DNA of 34,554 nucleotides from Burkholderiaceae bacterium (GTDB lineage: Bacteria > Pseudomonadota > Gammaproteobacteria > Burkholderiales > Burkholderiaceae_C): NCBI GenBank assembly GCA_031276435.1, contig JAISNB010000037.1:1-34554 (forward strand), written 5' to 3'. The notes below the pieces were generated by a model. The model worked only from the letters and a program-made list of their open reading frames with translations. It ran no database searches and was not told the origin of the DNA. Below, in pieces: positions 7,000-16,567 of this stretch (positions are counted from its first letter, which is position 1; each line of letters begins with the position of its first letter). The position numbers were made by a program, and so were the translations under genes.

Positions 7000-8127
7000 T
7001 TGGAACACCCACAAACAGCCAACCCGGCCCGGACGGCCAGCGGTTTCAAAACCGATCGCGCCGCCGCAAGCAAGGCCACCGTACTGCTGCTCGACGACGA
7101 GGAGCGCGTCGTCGAAACGCTGCGCATGATCTTGCGCCCGTTCTACAACGTGCTGACCGCAACCGAAGGCCAGGCCGCGCTGCAATTGCTTTTGGCCCAC
7201 AAGGTGCAGGTCATCATCAGCGACCAGCGCATGCCCAACATGACTGGCGTGGAATTCTTGCGCAAGGCGCGCCAGATTTCCCCGGCCAGCGTGCGCATCC
7301 TGCTGACGGGCTTCTCCGATCTCAAGGCCATCATCGACTCGGTCAACGAGGGCGAAGTCTTTCGCTTTCTCAACAAACCCTGGGGCAATGCCGAACTGCT
7401 TTCCGTGGTGACCGAAGCCGTCGAAGTGGCGCGCCAGATCGACACCGTTGCCCCGGACGTCAAACAGTCCCTGGCCGAAAACGCGCAAGTCCAAATTCCG
7501 GAAGCCGCCTCTGAAGCGGCCCACGCGGAGCAGCCAGCGGCCACCGCTGCTGCTGCGGCGGCGCGACATCACCACCTGCCGCCAGTCACCAAGGGCGTGG
7601 TGCTGGTCAAAACACCCAACCGCACCTTGTACGACCAGATCATCCTGACGCTGCCGCAAGGCGTGGCCTGCCTGCACGCCGCCACACTGGACGAGGCGCT
7701 GGCCGTGCTGGAGCGCCACCCCGTCAACGTACTGGTGGCGCACTTCGACAAAGTGGCCGACGCGCAAAACGAGGCGCTGGCCTTCAAACTGCTCAAGCGC
7801 GACTTTCCGGCGCTCATCAGCATTGCCCTGATCCGCAACACCGACGCCAACGACCTGATCTCCATGATCAACCAGGCGCGCGTATTCCGCTGCGCCACCC
7901 TGCCTTGCAAGGCGTCGCTGGTCAGTTTCTTCATCGTCAGCGCCCTGCGCCAGCACCAGACCCACCTGGCCGCGCCGCAATTGCTGCAAACGCAGCGCGC
8001 CGAACGCTTCGACGTGCCCGCGCAGGCGACCAGCGACGGTCGCTCTGACCCGGCCACCACGGGGCTGCTCTCGCGCATCGGCTCCATTTGCAAGCGATGG
8101 CTGGGCGCGCCAGCGGCCAGTAACTGA
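7000..8127 (+). CDS. Response regulator with intact plus degenerate receiver, no output domain
   Basis: This protein has 375 residues. Residues about 26-145 form a complete receiver: the acidic pair Asp32/Asp33, phospho-acceptor Asp75 in IISDQRMPNMTG, Thr103 in LLTGFSD and Lys126 in NKPW. After an Ala-rich linker (about 165-195), residues 198-320 look like a second receiver by pattern (KGVVLVKTPNRTLYDQ, VNVLVAHFD, ALIRNTDANDLISMI, RVFRCATLPCK), but the acidic pocket and acceptor Asp are lost. No DNA-binding, HD-GYP or AAA+ domain follows, so output is probably through protein contact; this is inference. The start is TTG at 7000 with AGGGAGA nine bases upstream. The last gene of the peroxidase-kinase operon, it converges on the next gene with a 43-bp gap. 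Confidence 0.85.
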   Translation: MEHPQTANPARTASGFKTDRAAASKATVLLLDDEERVVETLRMILRPFYNVLTATEGQAALQLLLAHKVQVIISDQRMPNMTGVEFLRKARQISPASVRILLTGFSDLKAIIDSVNEGEVFRFLNKPWGNAELLSVVTEAVEVARQIDTVAPDVKQSLAENAQVQIPEAASEAAHAEQPAATAAAAAARHHHLPPVTKGVVLVKTPNRTLYDQIILTLPQGVACLHAATLDEALAVLERHPVNVLVAHFDKVADAQNEALAFKLLKRDFPALISIALIRNTDANDLISMINQARVFRCATLPCKASLVSFFIVSALRQHQTHLAAPQLLQTQRAERFDVPAQATSDGRSDPATTGLLSRIGSICKRWLGAPAASN

Positions 8128-8170
8128 ACCGCATCGGGCTTTTTGGGGTGTCTTGCCGCCGCCGGGCGCC

Positions 8171-8974
8171 TCAAACGCCAATGGCAAATACGGCAGGGGC
8201 GCGGCCAAGTTGCGGGCTGGCGCGCAGGCGCCAGTCTTGCACCGTCAGGCTGTGCGTGGCGGCTTCGGGCAAGGTCAGGGCCTGGCTGACGGATACGCGG
8301 GTTTGCGCTTGCAGTGTTTGCAGCATGGTCGCCAGCAAGGACTGGCTGCGGTAGGGTGTTTCGATGAACAACTGGGTTTGTCCGCTGGAGAGGGCCATCG
8401 CTTCCAGATCGCGCAGCCGCCGGGTCAGCAGCGCGGCGTCTTGCGGCAGGTAGCCCACAAAGGCAAAGTTCTGCCCGTTCAGGCCGCTGGCGGCCAGCGC
8501 CAGAATCAGCGAGCACGGTCCCGCCAGCGGTGTGACGGGGATGCCAAGCGCGTGCGCCGCGCGCACGACGGAGCTTCCAGGGTCGGCCACGGCGGGCAGG
8601 CCGGCTTCGCTGACCAGGCCCATGGCATATCCGGTCAATGCGGGCGCGAGCAGTTTTTGGGCGTCCCAGGCGGCGGCAGTGCCGCCGCGTCCGGCATGGT
8701 CGCCTTTTTTGTGGATGGCATGCGGCAGTTGCGCGATCCGGATTTGCTGGAGCGGCCTCGCCAGGGGCGCCTCGGCATGGACGCGCTTCAAGAACGCGCG
8801 CAAGGATTTGGCGTTTTCGCATACCCAGTGCTCAAGCCGCGCCGCCGTGGCGATGGCGGCAGCCGGCAGGGTTTGCGACAGCGGCGCGGACTGGTCGTCG
8901 CAGCCATGATCCAGCGGCGTGGGCACCAGGTACAGGCAGCCGGTTGGGCGGCGGGTTTGCGACTGCTCGCTCAT
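8171..8974 (-). CDS. RsmI-like SAM-dependent methyltransferase (tetrapyrrole methylase fold)
   Basis: The protein has 267 residues with the features of the PF00590 fold: LYLVPTPL near the N-terminus, GLVSEAGLPAVADPGS (about 119-134), a G-I-P-V-T-P-L-A-G-P segment and FIETPYRSQSLL. RsmI of this superfamily 2'-O-methylates C1402 of 16S rRNA. This protein is the shorter relative usually found beside maf in Burkholderiales, so its exact substrate is uncertain. Its ATG overlaps the stop of the maf gene by 4 bases, indicating a two-gene minus-strand operon. It converges with the response regulator gene. Confidence 0.85.
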   Translation of the reverse strand: MSEQSQTRRPTGCLYLVPTPLDHGCDDQSAPLSQTLPAAAIATAARLEHWVCENAKSLRAFLKRVHAEAPLARPLQQIRIAQLPHAIHKKGDHAGRGGTAAAWDAQKLLAPALTGYAMGLVSEAGLPAVADPGSSVVRAAHALGIPVTPLAGPCSLILALAASGLNGQNFAFVGYLPQDAALLTRRLRDLEAMALSSGQTQLFIETPYRSQSLLATMLQTLQAQTRVSVSQALTLPEAATHSLTVQDWRLRASPQLGRAPAVFAIGV

Positions 8975-9561
8975 GGCAGTTGAAATCCGGCGGCGCGCAG
9001 CAGGCGGGCGGTGCGAATCAGCGGCAGTCCGATCAGGGCCGTGGCGTCGTCGCTGTGAATGGCTTGCAGCAGGGCGATGCCCAGGCCTTCGCTTTTGGCG
9101 CTGCCAGCGCAGTCGTAGGGTTGTTCGGCGCGCAGGTAGCGCTCGATTTCGGCATCCGTGAGGTCACGAAATTGCACGCGGACGGTTGCCAGCTCTTGCT
9201 GCGCGAGTCTTGCGCTTTCGCATACCGCGGCTACGGCGGTGTGGAAGATGACGGTTTGCGCGCGCATGCACTGAAGCTGGGCGGTGGCGCGCGCGTGGTT
9301 GCCGGGTTTGCCCAGCGCCTGGCCATGCAGGTCGGCCACCTGGTCTGATCCGATGACCAGCGCGTGGGGATGCAGGCGCGCCACGGCCCGCGCCTTGGTC
9401 AGGGCCAGGCGCTCGGCCAGCGTGCGTGGCGCTTCGCCGGGCAGGGGCGTTTCGTCCACATCGGGCGCGACGGTGGTAAACGGCAGGCCAAGGCGCGCCA
9501 GCAGTTCGCGGCGGTAGCGCGATGTGGAGGCCAGGATGAGGGCGGAGGGCAATTGGGGCAT
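8971..9561 (-). CDS. maf: Maf/YceF family nucleoside triphosphate pyrophosphatase
   Basis: This 196-residue protein should hydrolyse non-canonical NTPs to NMP and pyrophosphate (house-cleaning, cytoplasm). It shows the Maf N-terminus LILASTSRYRRELLARL, PDVDETP, LALTKARAV and VIGSDQVADLHGQALGKPG with the catalytic-region Asp73. YDCAGSAKSEGLGIALL and the GLPL turn mark the C-terminal half. The GSDQVA form and the Cys-Ala-Gly-Ser segment suggest the YceF (m7GTP-preferring) subgroup instead of YhdE; that is inference from family patterns. Its start lies 25 bp from the divergent yceD start, so the promoters of the two units overlap the coding ends. Confidence 0.9.
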   Translation of the reverse strand: MPQLPSALILASTSRYRRELLARLGLPFTTVAPDVDETPLPGEAPRTLAERLALTKARAVARLHPHALVIGSDQVADLHGQALGKPGNHARATAQLQCMRAQTVIFHTAVAAVCESARLAQQELATVRVQFRDLTDAEIERYLRAEQPYDCAGSAKSEGLGIALLQAIHSDDATALIGLPLIRTARLLRAAGFQLP

Positions 9562-9586
9562 GGCTGGATTCTCTTACACTGCGCCA

Positions 9587-10138
9587 ATGGCTCAGACACT
9601 GAATCCCCGGCGGCTCGATGTGGCGCGCTTTGCCCGGCAAGACGCCCAGCTTGGCGGGCAGACGGCGCTGCGCGATTTTGCGCGCGTGGCGCAAGATTGC
9701 CATGCGGACATTGCGGCGGATAACGTGGTCGAATGGCTGGCCCATGGCGAGTTTCGCGCGGCGCCCGATGGCAGCGGCCACCCGGCGCTGCATTTGCGGG
9801 CGCGGGCGCAAATGCCCATGGTTTGCCAGCGTTGTCTGGAGCCGATGCTGATGGCTGTGGCTGTGGATCGGCATTTCGTGTTTTTGTCTGGCGAGGCGCA
9901 GGCCACGGCGCTGGACGATGCGTCGGAAGACGATTTGCTGGCGCTGGTGCGCGACTTCGATTTGCTGGCGCTGATCGAGGACGAGCTGATGCTCGCCATG
10001 CCACTGGTGCCCAGGCACGCCGCGTGCCCGGGTGCGCCACGTGTGGCGGCGCAAGACGATGCGGCGTTTGAAGCGGCCATGCGACAGCGGCGCAATCCCT
10101 TCGCCGCGCTGGAGAGCCTGAAAAAAAGAACGGTTTGA
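9587..10138 (+). CDS. yceD: DUF177/YceD family protein (23S rRNA accumulation protein)
   Basis: The protein has 183 residues. YceD proteins precede rpmF in most proteobacteria and affect 23S rRNA accumulation; the mechanism is unclear. Visible features are an N-terminal beta-rich part, the conserved [10 protein letters not shown] (Cys-X2-Cys near 78-81) and an acidic segment [35 protein letters not shown] typical of the family. I prefer ATG 9587 ([10 protein letters not shown]) over the track's 9524, because the extra 21 residues overlap the maf start on the other strand and look uninformative. A 335-bp gap separates it from rpmF. Confidence 0.85.
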   Translation: MAQTLNPRRLDVARFARQDAQLGGQTALRDFARVAQDCHADIAADNVVEWLAHGEFRAAPDGSGHPALHLRARAQMPMVCQRCLEPMLMAVAVDRHFVFLSGEAQATALDDASEDDLLALVRDFDLLALIEDELMLAMPLVPRHAACPGAPRVAAQDDAAFEAAMRQRRNPFAALESLKKRTV

Positions 10139-10248
10139 AACGCAACGCCCGATGGGCTGGGGCGTGGGGCCTCACGCACCTGAAACAAAGCGGGCCGCAA
10201 GCGCCGGAAAACGCTTGGGGCGCGGCCAGTTTTGGGGCCAAACCAACG

Positions 10249-10254
10249 TATAAT
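10249..10254 (+). promoter_or_regulatory. TATAAT -10 box upstream of rpmF
   Basis: A perfect TATAAT in the context aacgtataatcagcgg lies 220 bp before the rpmF ATG in the yceD-rpmF gap. No good -35 is visible 16-18 bases upstream. The rest of the gap (10139-10473) is open in one frame by chance of base composition, but I see no gene in it. Confidence 0.45.
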
Positions 10255-10473
10255 CAGCGGTTTGGCAAAAACGGCTTTGGCCTGGACTTCCTTTCGCGGC
10301 GGTCTTGCGCCCAGCAGGCTTGCAAAAGCGGGTTGGGCGGCAGCAAGCCGCAGTCGCAAAGCCGGAAATTCATCGGATTTGATCGTCGGTTGCGCGGATC
10401 GGCAAGAAGCGCCCCCCACAGGGGCCTTGTATCGAATTGCGCGACGGGTCTGTTTTTATCGCAAGGAGCCATC

Positions 10474-10659
10474 ATGGCTGTTCAGCAAAACAAGAAATCG
10501 CCGTCCAAGCGCGGCATGCACCGCTCGCACAACGCGCTCAGCGTGCCGGGCATCGCCGTCGAACCCACCACGGGCGAGACGCATCTGCGCCACCACATCA
10601 GCCCCAACGGTTACTACCGTGGCCGTCAGGTAATCAAGCCCAAGGCCGAAGAGGCGTGA
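10474..10659 (+). CDS. rpmF: Ribosomal protein bL32
   Basis: This 61-residue basic protein of the large ribosomal subunit has the diagnostic N-terminus [19 protein letters not shown] and the [16 protein letters not shown] core. Its length fits proteobacterial L32. A strong AAGGAG lies five bases before ATG 10474, which rejects the long in-frame ORF from 10135. It is placed between yceD and plsX, as is usual in proteobacteria. Confidence 0.97.
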   Translation: MAVQQNKKSPSKRGMHRSHNALSVPGIAVEPTTGETHLRHHISPNGYYRGRQVIKPKAEEA

Positions 10660-10900
10660 TTGTCCAGCCCCTTGCGGGGCGGGATCGCCATGCTGGCCTG
10701 TGGCCGCGGCGGCTGGCCTCGATCCGGGGGTCGCGCCGCCAGGCCCAAGCCCTCTGTACTTGCAAAATTGGCCCGAAGAAATGCCGCCGGGCGACGCGGC
10801 AAATCCGGGCCTGAATCGTGTTTGCGTTGGCGATTTTTTCAACGCTTTGGGTTTTGATTGTTGCCGGAGCCTTTCTGTCCGGGCGAAAGGGCTGGCCCTG
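10660..10900 (+). other. rpmF-plsX spacer with small hairpin
   Basis: This 241-bp spacer has a GCCCC-TTGC-GGGGC hairpin (10667-10680) right after the rpmF stop. No T-run follows, so it may pause or protect RNA but is not a clear terminator. The plsX frame is open through part of the spacer (from 10700), but the translation is unlike PlsX. I see no separate gene. Confidence 0.4.
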
Positions 10901-11989
10901 ATGAGCATGATTGTTCTGGCGGTTGACTGCATGGGCGGTGACCATGGTCCGGCTGTCATTTTGCCGGCCTGTCGCAAATTTCTGGACGCAAATGCCGACG
11001 CGCGGCTTTTGCTGGTGGGGCAGCCAGAGGCGCTGGGCGCGTTTTCGCACGAGCGCGCCACCGTGGTGGCGGCCACCGAGGTGGTCAGCATGGATGATGC
11101 AGTGGAAGTGGCGCTGCGCAAGAAGAAAGACTCTTCCACGCGCGTTGCCATCGAGCAGGTCAAAACGGGCGCGGCGCAGGCCGCTGTCTCCGCTGGCAAT
11201 ACCGGCGCGTTGATGGCCATCGCGCGCTATTTGCTCAAAACCATCGACGGCATAGAGCGCCCGGCCATTGCCACACAGTTGCCCAACGCCAGGGGCAAGG
11301 CGACTTTGGTGCTGGATCTGGGCGCGAATGTCGATTGCAGGGCCGGGCATTTGTTGCAGTTCGGGGTCATGGGCGCGGCGCTGGTTTCGGTGCTCAACAA
11401 CGATCCGCATCCAACGGTCGGTTTGCTCAATATTGGCGAAGAAGCCATCAAAGGCAACGAAGAGATCAAAAAAGCGGGCGAATTGCTGCGCTTTGCCGCC
11501 GAGCGGGGCGATTTGAACTTCATCGGCAACATCGAAGGCAACGACATTTTCAAGGGCACGGCCGACATCGTGGTCTGTGACGGTTTTGTGGGCAATGTGG
11601 CGCTCAAAACCACCGAAGGCCTGGCGGCGATGCTGGTCGGATTCCTGCGCGAAGAGTTTTCGCGCAACACCCTGACCAAACTGGCCGCCCTGTGCGCCTA
11701 TCCCGTTCTCAAGTCGCTGCAACGGCGCATGGATCATCGCCGCTACAACGGCGCGGCCCTGCTTGGCCTGCGCGGCCTGGTGTTCAAAAGCCATGGTTCG
11801 GCTGATGTGATTGGCTTCGAGCACGCGCTCTCGCGCGCGTATGATGCTGCGCGCAACCAGTTGCTGGAGCGCGTGCGCGATCGCATCGCGCACGCGGCCC
11901 CCCTGTTGCTGGCCGAAGGGCCGGAGGCGGTGGCAGCGGCGCAGGCCGCCTCTGACGCCGCCGCCGCGGACGGTCAGGCTCAGGCCTGA
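10901..11989 (+). CDS. plsX: Phosphate acyltransferase PlsX
   Basis: The protein has 362 residues and converts acyl-ACP to acyl-phosphate, the acyl donor for PlsY in phospholipid synthesis. The N-terminus [47 protein letters not shown] and [17 protein letters not shown] are PlsX signatures. The start could be ATG 10901 or ATG 10907. I reject the track's 10700 start, which would add 67 residues of unrelated sequence. GAAAGG lies about 10 bases upstream. It heads the fab cluster, 65 bp ahead of fabH. Confidence 0.95.
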   Translation: MSMIVLAVDCMGGDHGPAVILPACRKFLDANADARLLLVGQPEALGAFSHERATVVAATEVVSMDDAVEVALRKKKDSSTRVAIEQVKTGAAQAAVSAGNTGALMAIARYLLKTIDGIERPAIATQLPNARGKATLVLDLGANVDCRAGHLLQFGVMGAALVSVLNNDPHPTVGLLNIGEEAIKGNEEIKKAGELLRFAAERGDLNFIGNIEGNDIFKGTADIVVCDGFVGNVALKTTEGLAAMLVGFLREEFSRNTLTKLAALCAYPVLKSLQRRMDHRRYNGAALLGLRGLVFKSHGSADVIGFEHALSRAYDAARNQLLERVRDRIAHAAPLLLAEGPEAVAAAQAASDAAAADGQAQA

Positions 11990-12054
11990 AGGGACTTGCC
12001 AGCGCCCGGGGCCGTCCGCCGCCGCAGTCTGGTCTGCCAAGAAAGACAAATTGA

Positions 12055-13032
12055 ATGAGTCGAACCACCCGAATTACCGGCACCGGAAGTTATCTTCCGC
12101 CCAGGCGCGTGTCCAACGACGAACTGGTGGCCGACCTGGCCGGGCGCGGCATCGAAAGCTCGGACGCCTGGATTGTCGAGCGCACGGGCATCCGGGCGCG
12201 CCGTTTCGCGGCGCCTGATGTTGCGGCCAGCGAACTGGCGGTTCCAGCGGCGCGCGCCGCCTTGCAGGCCGCTGGCGTGGCGCCCGCGGACATCGATCTG
12301 ATCGTGCTGGCGACGTCCACGCCCGACATGGTGTTTCCGTCCACGGCGGCCATCGTGCAGCACAAGCTGGGCATTGCGGGTTGTCCCGTGTTTGACGTGC
12401 AGGCGGTTTGCAGTGGTTTCATTTACGCGCTGACGGTGGCCGACGCACTGATTCGCACAGGCACGGCCCGGCGGGCGCTGGTGATTGGCGCGGAGGTGTT
12501 TTCGCGCATCCTCAATTTTGACGACCGCGCCACCTGCGTGCTGTTTGGCGATGGCGCGGGCGCCGTGGTGCTGGAGGCCAGCGACGCGCCGGGCATCATG
12601 GCCACCGATTTGCACGCCGATGGCCGCCATGTGGACATTCTGTGCGTGCCCGGGCAGGTGGCGGGCGGGCAGGTGATTGGCGATCCGCTGCTGCGCATGG
12701 ATGGTCAGGCCGTGTTTCGCCTGGCCGTGAATGTGCTGGAGAAATCGGCCCGCGCGGTGCTGGGCAAGGCGGGCTTGAGCGAAGGCGATGTTGACTGGCT
12801 GATTCCGCATCAGGCCAACATCCGCATCATGAAGGGCACGGCCAGAAAGCTGCATTTGCCGCCCGAAAAACTGGTGGTCACGGTGGACGAGCACGGCAAC
12901 ACGTCGGCCGCTTCCATTCCGCTGGCGCTGGATCACGCGGTGCGCGCCGGGCAGGTCAAGCCCGGGCAGACCGTGCTCATCGAAGGCGTGGGCGGCGGCT
13001 TCACCTGGGGCGCCGTGCTCTTCAAAATGTAG
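12055..13032 (+). CDS. fabH: 3-oxoacyl-ACP synthase III (KASIII)
   Basis: This 325-residue condensing enzyme starts fatty acid synthesis from acetyl-CoA and malonyl-ACP. The thiolase-fold catalytic triad is complete: Cys119 in AVCSGF, His252 in IPHQANIRI and Asn282 in [11 protein letters not shown]. The [11 protein letters not shown]-terminus and the C-terminal [10 protein letters not shown] are typical. It lies between plsX and fabD on the same strand with short gaps (65 and 78 bp), consistent with one transcript. Confidence 0.97.
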   Translation: MSRTTRITGTGSYLPPRRVSNDELVADLAGRGIESSDAWIVERTGIRARRFAAPDVAASELAVPAARAALQAAGVAPADIDLIVLATSTPDMVFPSTAAIVQHKLGIAGCPVFDVQAVCSGFIYALTVADALIRTGTARRALVIGAEVFSRILNFDDRATCVLFGDGAGAVVLEASDAPGIMATDLHADGRHVDILCVPGQVAGGQVIGDPLLRMDGQAVFRLAVNVLEKSARAVLGKAGLSEGDVDWLIPHQANIRIMKGTARKLHLPPEKLVVTVDEHGNTSAASIPLALDHAVRAGQVKPGQTVLIEGVGGGFTWGAVLFKM

Positions 13033-13110
13033 CATGCGGGCAGGTGTTTTCAGGCCGCTGGCAGGATCATTTGAATCAAGGCGCGTCATCGCCACAGCAG
13101 GAGATTTACC

Positions 13111-14064
13111 GTGAAAAACTTTGCATTTGTCTTTCCCGGTCAGGGTTCGCAGTCGGTGGGCATGCTCGATGCGTGGGGCGATCACCCCGCCGTGCGTGAG
13201 GCGCTGGGGGAAGCGTCTGACGCGCTGGGCGAGGACATTGGCGCGCTGATCGCGGGCGGCCCCGCGCAGGCGCTGGCGCTGACTGCCAACACGCAGCCCG
13301 CCATGCTGACAGCCGGTGTGGCGTGCTGGCGCGCCTGGCGCGCCGAAGGCGGCGCGCTGCCCATGGCCGTGGCGGGCCATTCGCTGGGCGAATACACGGC
13401 GCTGGTGGCCGCCGGGGCACTGACCCTGGCGCAAGCCGCGCCGCTGGTGCGCTTGCGGGCGACGGCCATGCAGGAGGCTGTGCCGGTGGGCGCGGGCGCC
13501 ATGGCCGCCATTTTGGGGCTTGAGGCCGCCAGGGTGATTGCCGGTTGCAAGGACGTGATGGCCGCTTTGGGCGGCGCTGGCAGCGCCGAAGTGGTGGAGG
13601 CCGTGAATTTCAACGATCCCGCGCAAACCGTGATTGCTGGCAGCAAGGCCGCGGTGGACAAGGCTTGCGAAGTGCTCAAGGGCATGGGCGCCAAACGCGC
13701 GCTGGCATTGCCGGTGTCCGCGCCATTTCATTCCAGTCTGATGCAACCGGCCGCGCTGCGCTTGCGCGAAGAACTGGCCCGTGTGCACATCGCTGCGCCC
13801 CAGATCGCCGTGGTCAACAACATCGATGTGGTGATTGAAAACACGCCCGAGGCCATTCGCGACGCGCTGTACCGGCAGGCTTTTGGCCCGGTGCGCTGGG
13901 TGGAGTGCGTGCGGAAAATCAAATCGATGGGGGCGGGCGTGCTCGTCGAATGCGGCCCCGGCAAGGCACTGGCGGGCATGACCCGGCGCATCGATCCGGA
14001 TCTGACCAGCCTCAGCCTGTACGATCCGGCTACGCTGCAAGAAGCCCGGGCCGCCCTGGCGTAA
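13111..14064 (+). CDS. fabD: Malonyl-CoA:ACP transacylase
   Basis: This 317-residue enzyme loads malonyl groups from CoA onto ACP. It begins FVFPGQGSQ, carries the nucleophile Ser91 in AGHSLGEYTAL and has His207 in SAPFHSSLM; Arg116 in LVRLRATAMQ matches the substrate-binding arginine region. The start is GTG 13111, supported by AGGAGA six bases upstream. It is followed by fabG after 40 bp in the same cluster. Confidence 0.96.
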   Translation: MKNFAFVFPGQGSQSVGMLDAWGDHPAVREALGEASDALGEDIGALIAGGPAQALALTANTQPAMLTAGVACWRAWRAEGGALPMAVAGHSLGEYTALVAAGALTLAQAAPLVRLRATAMQEAVPVGAGAMAAILGLEAARVIAGCKDVMAALGGAGSAEVVEAVNFNDPAQTVIAGSKAAVDKACEVLKGMGAKRALALPVSAPFHSSLMQPAALRLREELARVHIAAPQIAVVNNIDVVIENTPEAIRDALYRQAFGPVRWVECVRKIKSMGAGVLVECGPGKALAGMTRRIDPDLTSLSLYDPATLQEARAALA

Positions 14065-14104
14065 AGCCGGGCCAGCACAACATGGACAAGAGGAATTGCA
14101 CACG

Positions 14105-14869
14105 ATGACAAACGAAACCCAGGAAACACAAACACTGTCTGGACAGGTCGCGCTGGTGACGGGCGCGTCCCGCGGCATTGGCGCGGCCATTGCGCGGGCA
14201 CTGGCCGGGCAGGGCGTTCAGGTGATTGGCACGGCCACCACGGACGACGGCGCCGCGCGCGTGAGCCAGGCGCTGGCTGCCCACAAGGGCTGCAAGGGCG
14301 TCAGGCTTGATGTCAACGACGCGGCGGCGCTTGAGGCCACCATCGAGGCCATCGTCAAGGACTACGGCGCGCTGCACGTGCTGGTCAACAACGCTGGCAT
14401 CACGCGCGACATGCTGGCCATGCGCCTGAGGGACGAGGATTGGGATGCGGTGCTGGACACCAATCTGAAATCGGTTTTCCGCCTCAGCCGCGCGGTCATG
14501 CGGCCCATGATGAAGCAGCGCTACGGGCGCATCATCAACATCACGAGTGTGGTGGGCGCCTCGGGCAATGCGGGGCAGGCCAATTACGCGGCGGCCAAGG
14601 CGGGCGTTGCCGGGCTGACGCGCGCGCTGGCGCGCGAGCTGGGCAGCCGCGGCATCACCGTCAATTGCGTGGCGCCGGGTTTCATTGCCACCGACATGAC
14701 CGCCGCGCTCGCGCAAGAGCAGCAAAAGGCCCTGATCGCGCAAATTCCGCTTGGCCGCCTGGGGCAGCCGCAAGACATTGCCCACGCGGTGGCCTACCTG
14801 GCCAGCCCGCAGGCGGGCTATGTCACGGGGCAGCAGTTGCACGTCAACGGCGGCATGTTCATGGCCTGA
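14105..14869 (+). CDS. fabG: 3-oxoacyl-ACP reductase
   Basis: This 254-residue short-chain dehydrogenase reduces 3-oxoacyl-ACP with NADPH. It has the Rossmann motif TGASRGIG (19-26), the NNAG motif (95-98) and the catalytic Ser148, Tyr161, Lys165 (NITSVVG and YAAAK). I chose ATG 14105, with AGAGGA ten bases upstream. The track start TTG 14096 would sit too close to that ribosome binding site. It lies between fabD and acpP. Confidence 0.96.
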   Translation: MTNETQETQTLSGQVALVTGASRGIGAAIARALAGQGVQVIGTATTDDGAARVSQALAAHKGCKGVRLDVNDAAALEATIEAIVKDYGALHVLVNNAGITRDMLAMRLRDEDWDAVLDTNLKSVFRLSRAVMRPMMKQRYGRIINITSVVGASGNAGQANYAAAKAGVAGLTRALARELGSRGITVNCVAPGFIATDMTAALAQEQQKALIAQIPLGRLGQPQDIAHAVAYLASPQAGYVTGQQLHVNGGMFMA

Positions 14870-14883
14870 AATCCATCGCCGCT

Positions 14884-14914
14884 CGCGCTGGCGGGAAATT
14901 TCCCGGCCAGCGCG
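14884..14914. promoter_or_regulatory. Long near-perfect hairpin between fabG and acpP
   Basis: CGCGCTGGC-GGGAAATTTCCC-GGCCAGCGCG folds as a nearly perfect palindrome of about 31 bases with one unpaired C. The core GGGAAATTTCCC is itself a 12-base palindrome. It sits 40 bp before acpP, directly before a TAAAAT (14917-14922) that could serve as a -10. It lacks an immediate T-run, so it might be an operator, an RNA processing or stability element, or an attenuator. Confidence 0.55.
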
Positions 14915-14944
14915 GGTAAAATCAAAACCTTTTCCAACCCTTAG

Positions 14945-15190
<246 letters not shown>

Positions 15191-15319
15191 AACACCGGTG
15201 CAACGCTGGCACAAGGGCTTGCACCCAAAGCGCGTGCCGCAGCGCCGCGCCGTGGCGTTTGTTGCCCCAGGGCACACGCGGGCAACACCGCCACCGGGTC
15301 ATCTTGAAGGAGAAAACAG

Positions 15320-16567
15320 ATGCGTGATCGTCGGCGCGTCGTCGTAACCGGTCTGGGCTGCGTCAGCCCCGTTGGCAATACCGTGTCCGAAAGCTGGGAC
15401 GCGGTGCTGGCTGGGCGCTCGGGCATCGACCTGATTACGCGCTTTGATGCCAGTCACTACGCCTGCCGCTTTGCTGGCGAGGTCAAGCAACTGGATCTGG
15501 CGCCGTACATCTCGGCCAAAGAGGCGCGGGGCATGGATACCTTCATCCACTATGGCATTGTGGCCGCGGCCCAGGCCATTGCGGACGCCAGCCTGCCCAG
15601 GGGCGATGCCTTGCATGAGGAGGCGGCCAACCGCGTCGCCTGCGTGATTGGCTCGGGCATCGGCGGTTTGCCGATGATCGAGGAAACCCACGCCGAATGC
15701 GTCAGTCGCGGCCCGCGCCGCATTTCTCCTTTTTTTGTCCCGGCCTCCATTGTGAACATGGTGGCGGGGCACATTTCCATCAAATACGGTTTCAAAGGCC
15801 CCAATCTCTGCATTGCCACGGCCTGCACCACAGGCTTGCACTGCATTGGCGCGGGCGGACGCCTGATCGAAACCGGCGATGCCGATGTGGTGATTGCCGG
15901 CGGCACCGAATCGACCATTTCGCCGCTGGGCGTCGGGGGCTTTGCCGCCATGCGCGCGCTGTCCACCCGCAACGACGATCCCAAGGCCGCGTCGCGCCCC
16001 TGGGACAAGGAGCGCGACGGCTTCGTGCTGGGCGAGGGCGCTGGCGTTCTGGTGCTCGAAGAGCTTGAGCACGCCCGGGCGCGCGGCGCCAGGATTTACG
16101 CCGAACTGGTCGGCTTTGGCATGAGCGCCGATGCCAGCCACGTGACGGCGCCCAACATGGACGGCCCGCGCCGCGCCATGCTGGCGGCCTTGCGCGACGC
16201 GCAAATCAACCGCGATCAGGTGGACTACCTCAACGCCCACGGTACTTCCACGCCGCTGGGCGATGTCAACGAGAGCAACGCCATCAAGGCCGCGCTGGGC
16301 GAACATGCGCGCAAGGTGGCCGTCAGTTCCACCAAATCCATGACCGGCCACCTGCTCGGTGGTGCCGGTGGCGTTGAAAGCGTGTTTACTGTGCTGGCCG
16401 TGCATCACCAGAAAGCGCCGCCAACCATCAACCTGCACAACCCGGATCCGGATTGCGATCTGGATTACTGCGCCAATGCCGCGCGCGACATGCGCATCGA
16501 CTTCGCGCTGAAAAATAATTTTGGCTTTGGTGGAACCAACGGCGCGTTGGTGTTCAAACGTTATTGA
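15320..16567 (+). CDS. fabF: 3-oxoacyl-ACP synthase II (KASII)
   Basis: This 415-residue elongation condensing enzyme has the Cys-His-His triad Cys169 ([11 protein letters not shown]), His307 ([11 protein letters not shown]) and His344 ([11 protein letters not shown]). The N-terminus [16 protein letters not shown] and the C-terminal [14 protein letters not shown] agree with FabF. AAGGAG lies seven to eight bases before ATG 15320. It closes the fab cluster, and its stop overlaps a possible TTG start of the next gene. Confidence 0.97.
   Translation: MRDRRRVVVTGLGCVSPVGNTVSESWDAVLAGRSGIDLITRFDASHYACRFAGEVKQLDLAPYISAKEARGMDTFIHYGIVAAAQAIADASLPRGDALHEEAANRVACVIGSGIGGLPMIEETHAECVSRGPRRISPFFVPASIVNMVAGHISIKYGFKGPNLCIATACTTGLHCIGAGGRLIETGDADVVIAGGTESTISPLGVGGFAAMRALSTRNDDPKAASRPWDKERDGFVLGEGAGVLVLEELEHARARGARIYAELVGFGMSADASHVTAPNMDGPRRAMLAALRDAQINRDQVDYLNAHGTSTPLGDVNESNAIKAALGEHARKVAVSSTKSMTGHLLGGAGGVESVFTVLAVHHQKAPPTINLHNPDPDCDLDYCANAARDMRIDFALKNNFGFGGTNGALVFKRY

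Noticed and set aside
10135-10473. Long in-frame open region ahead of rpmF as an N-terminal extension or separate gene
   Set aside because: The rpmF start has a strong AAGGAG and L32 never has such an extension; the open frame reflects GC-rich composition.
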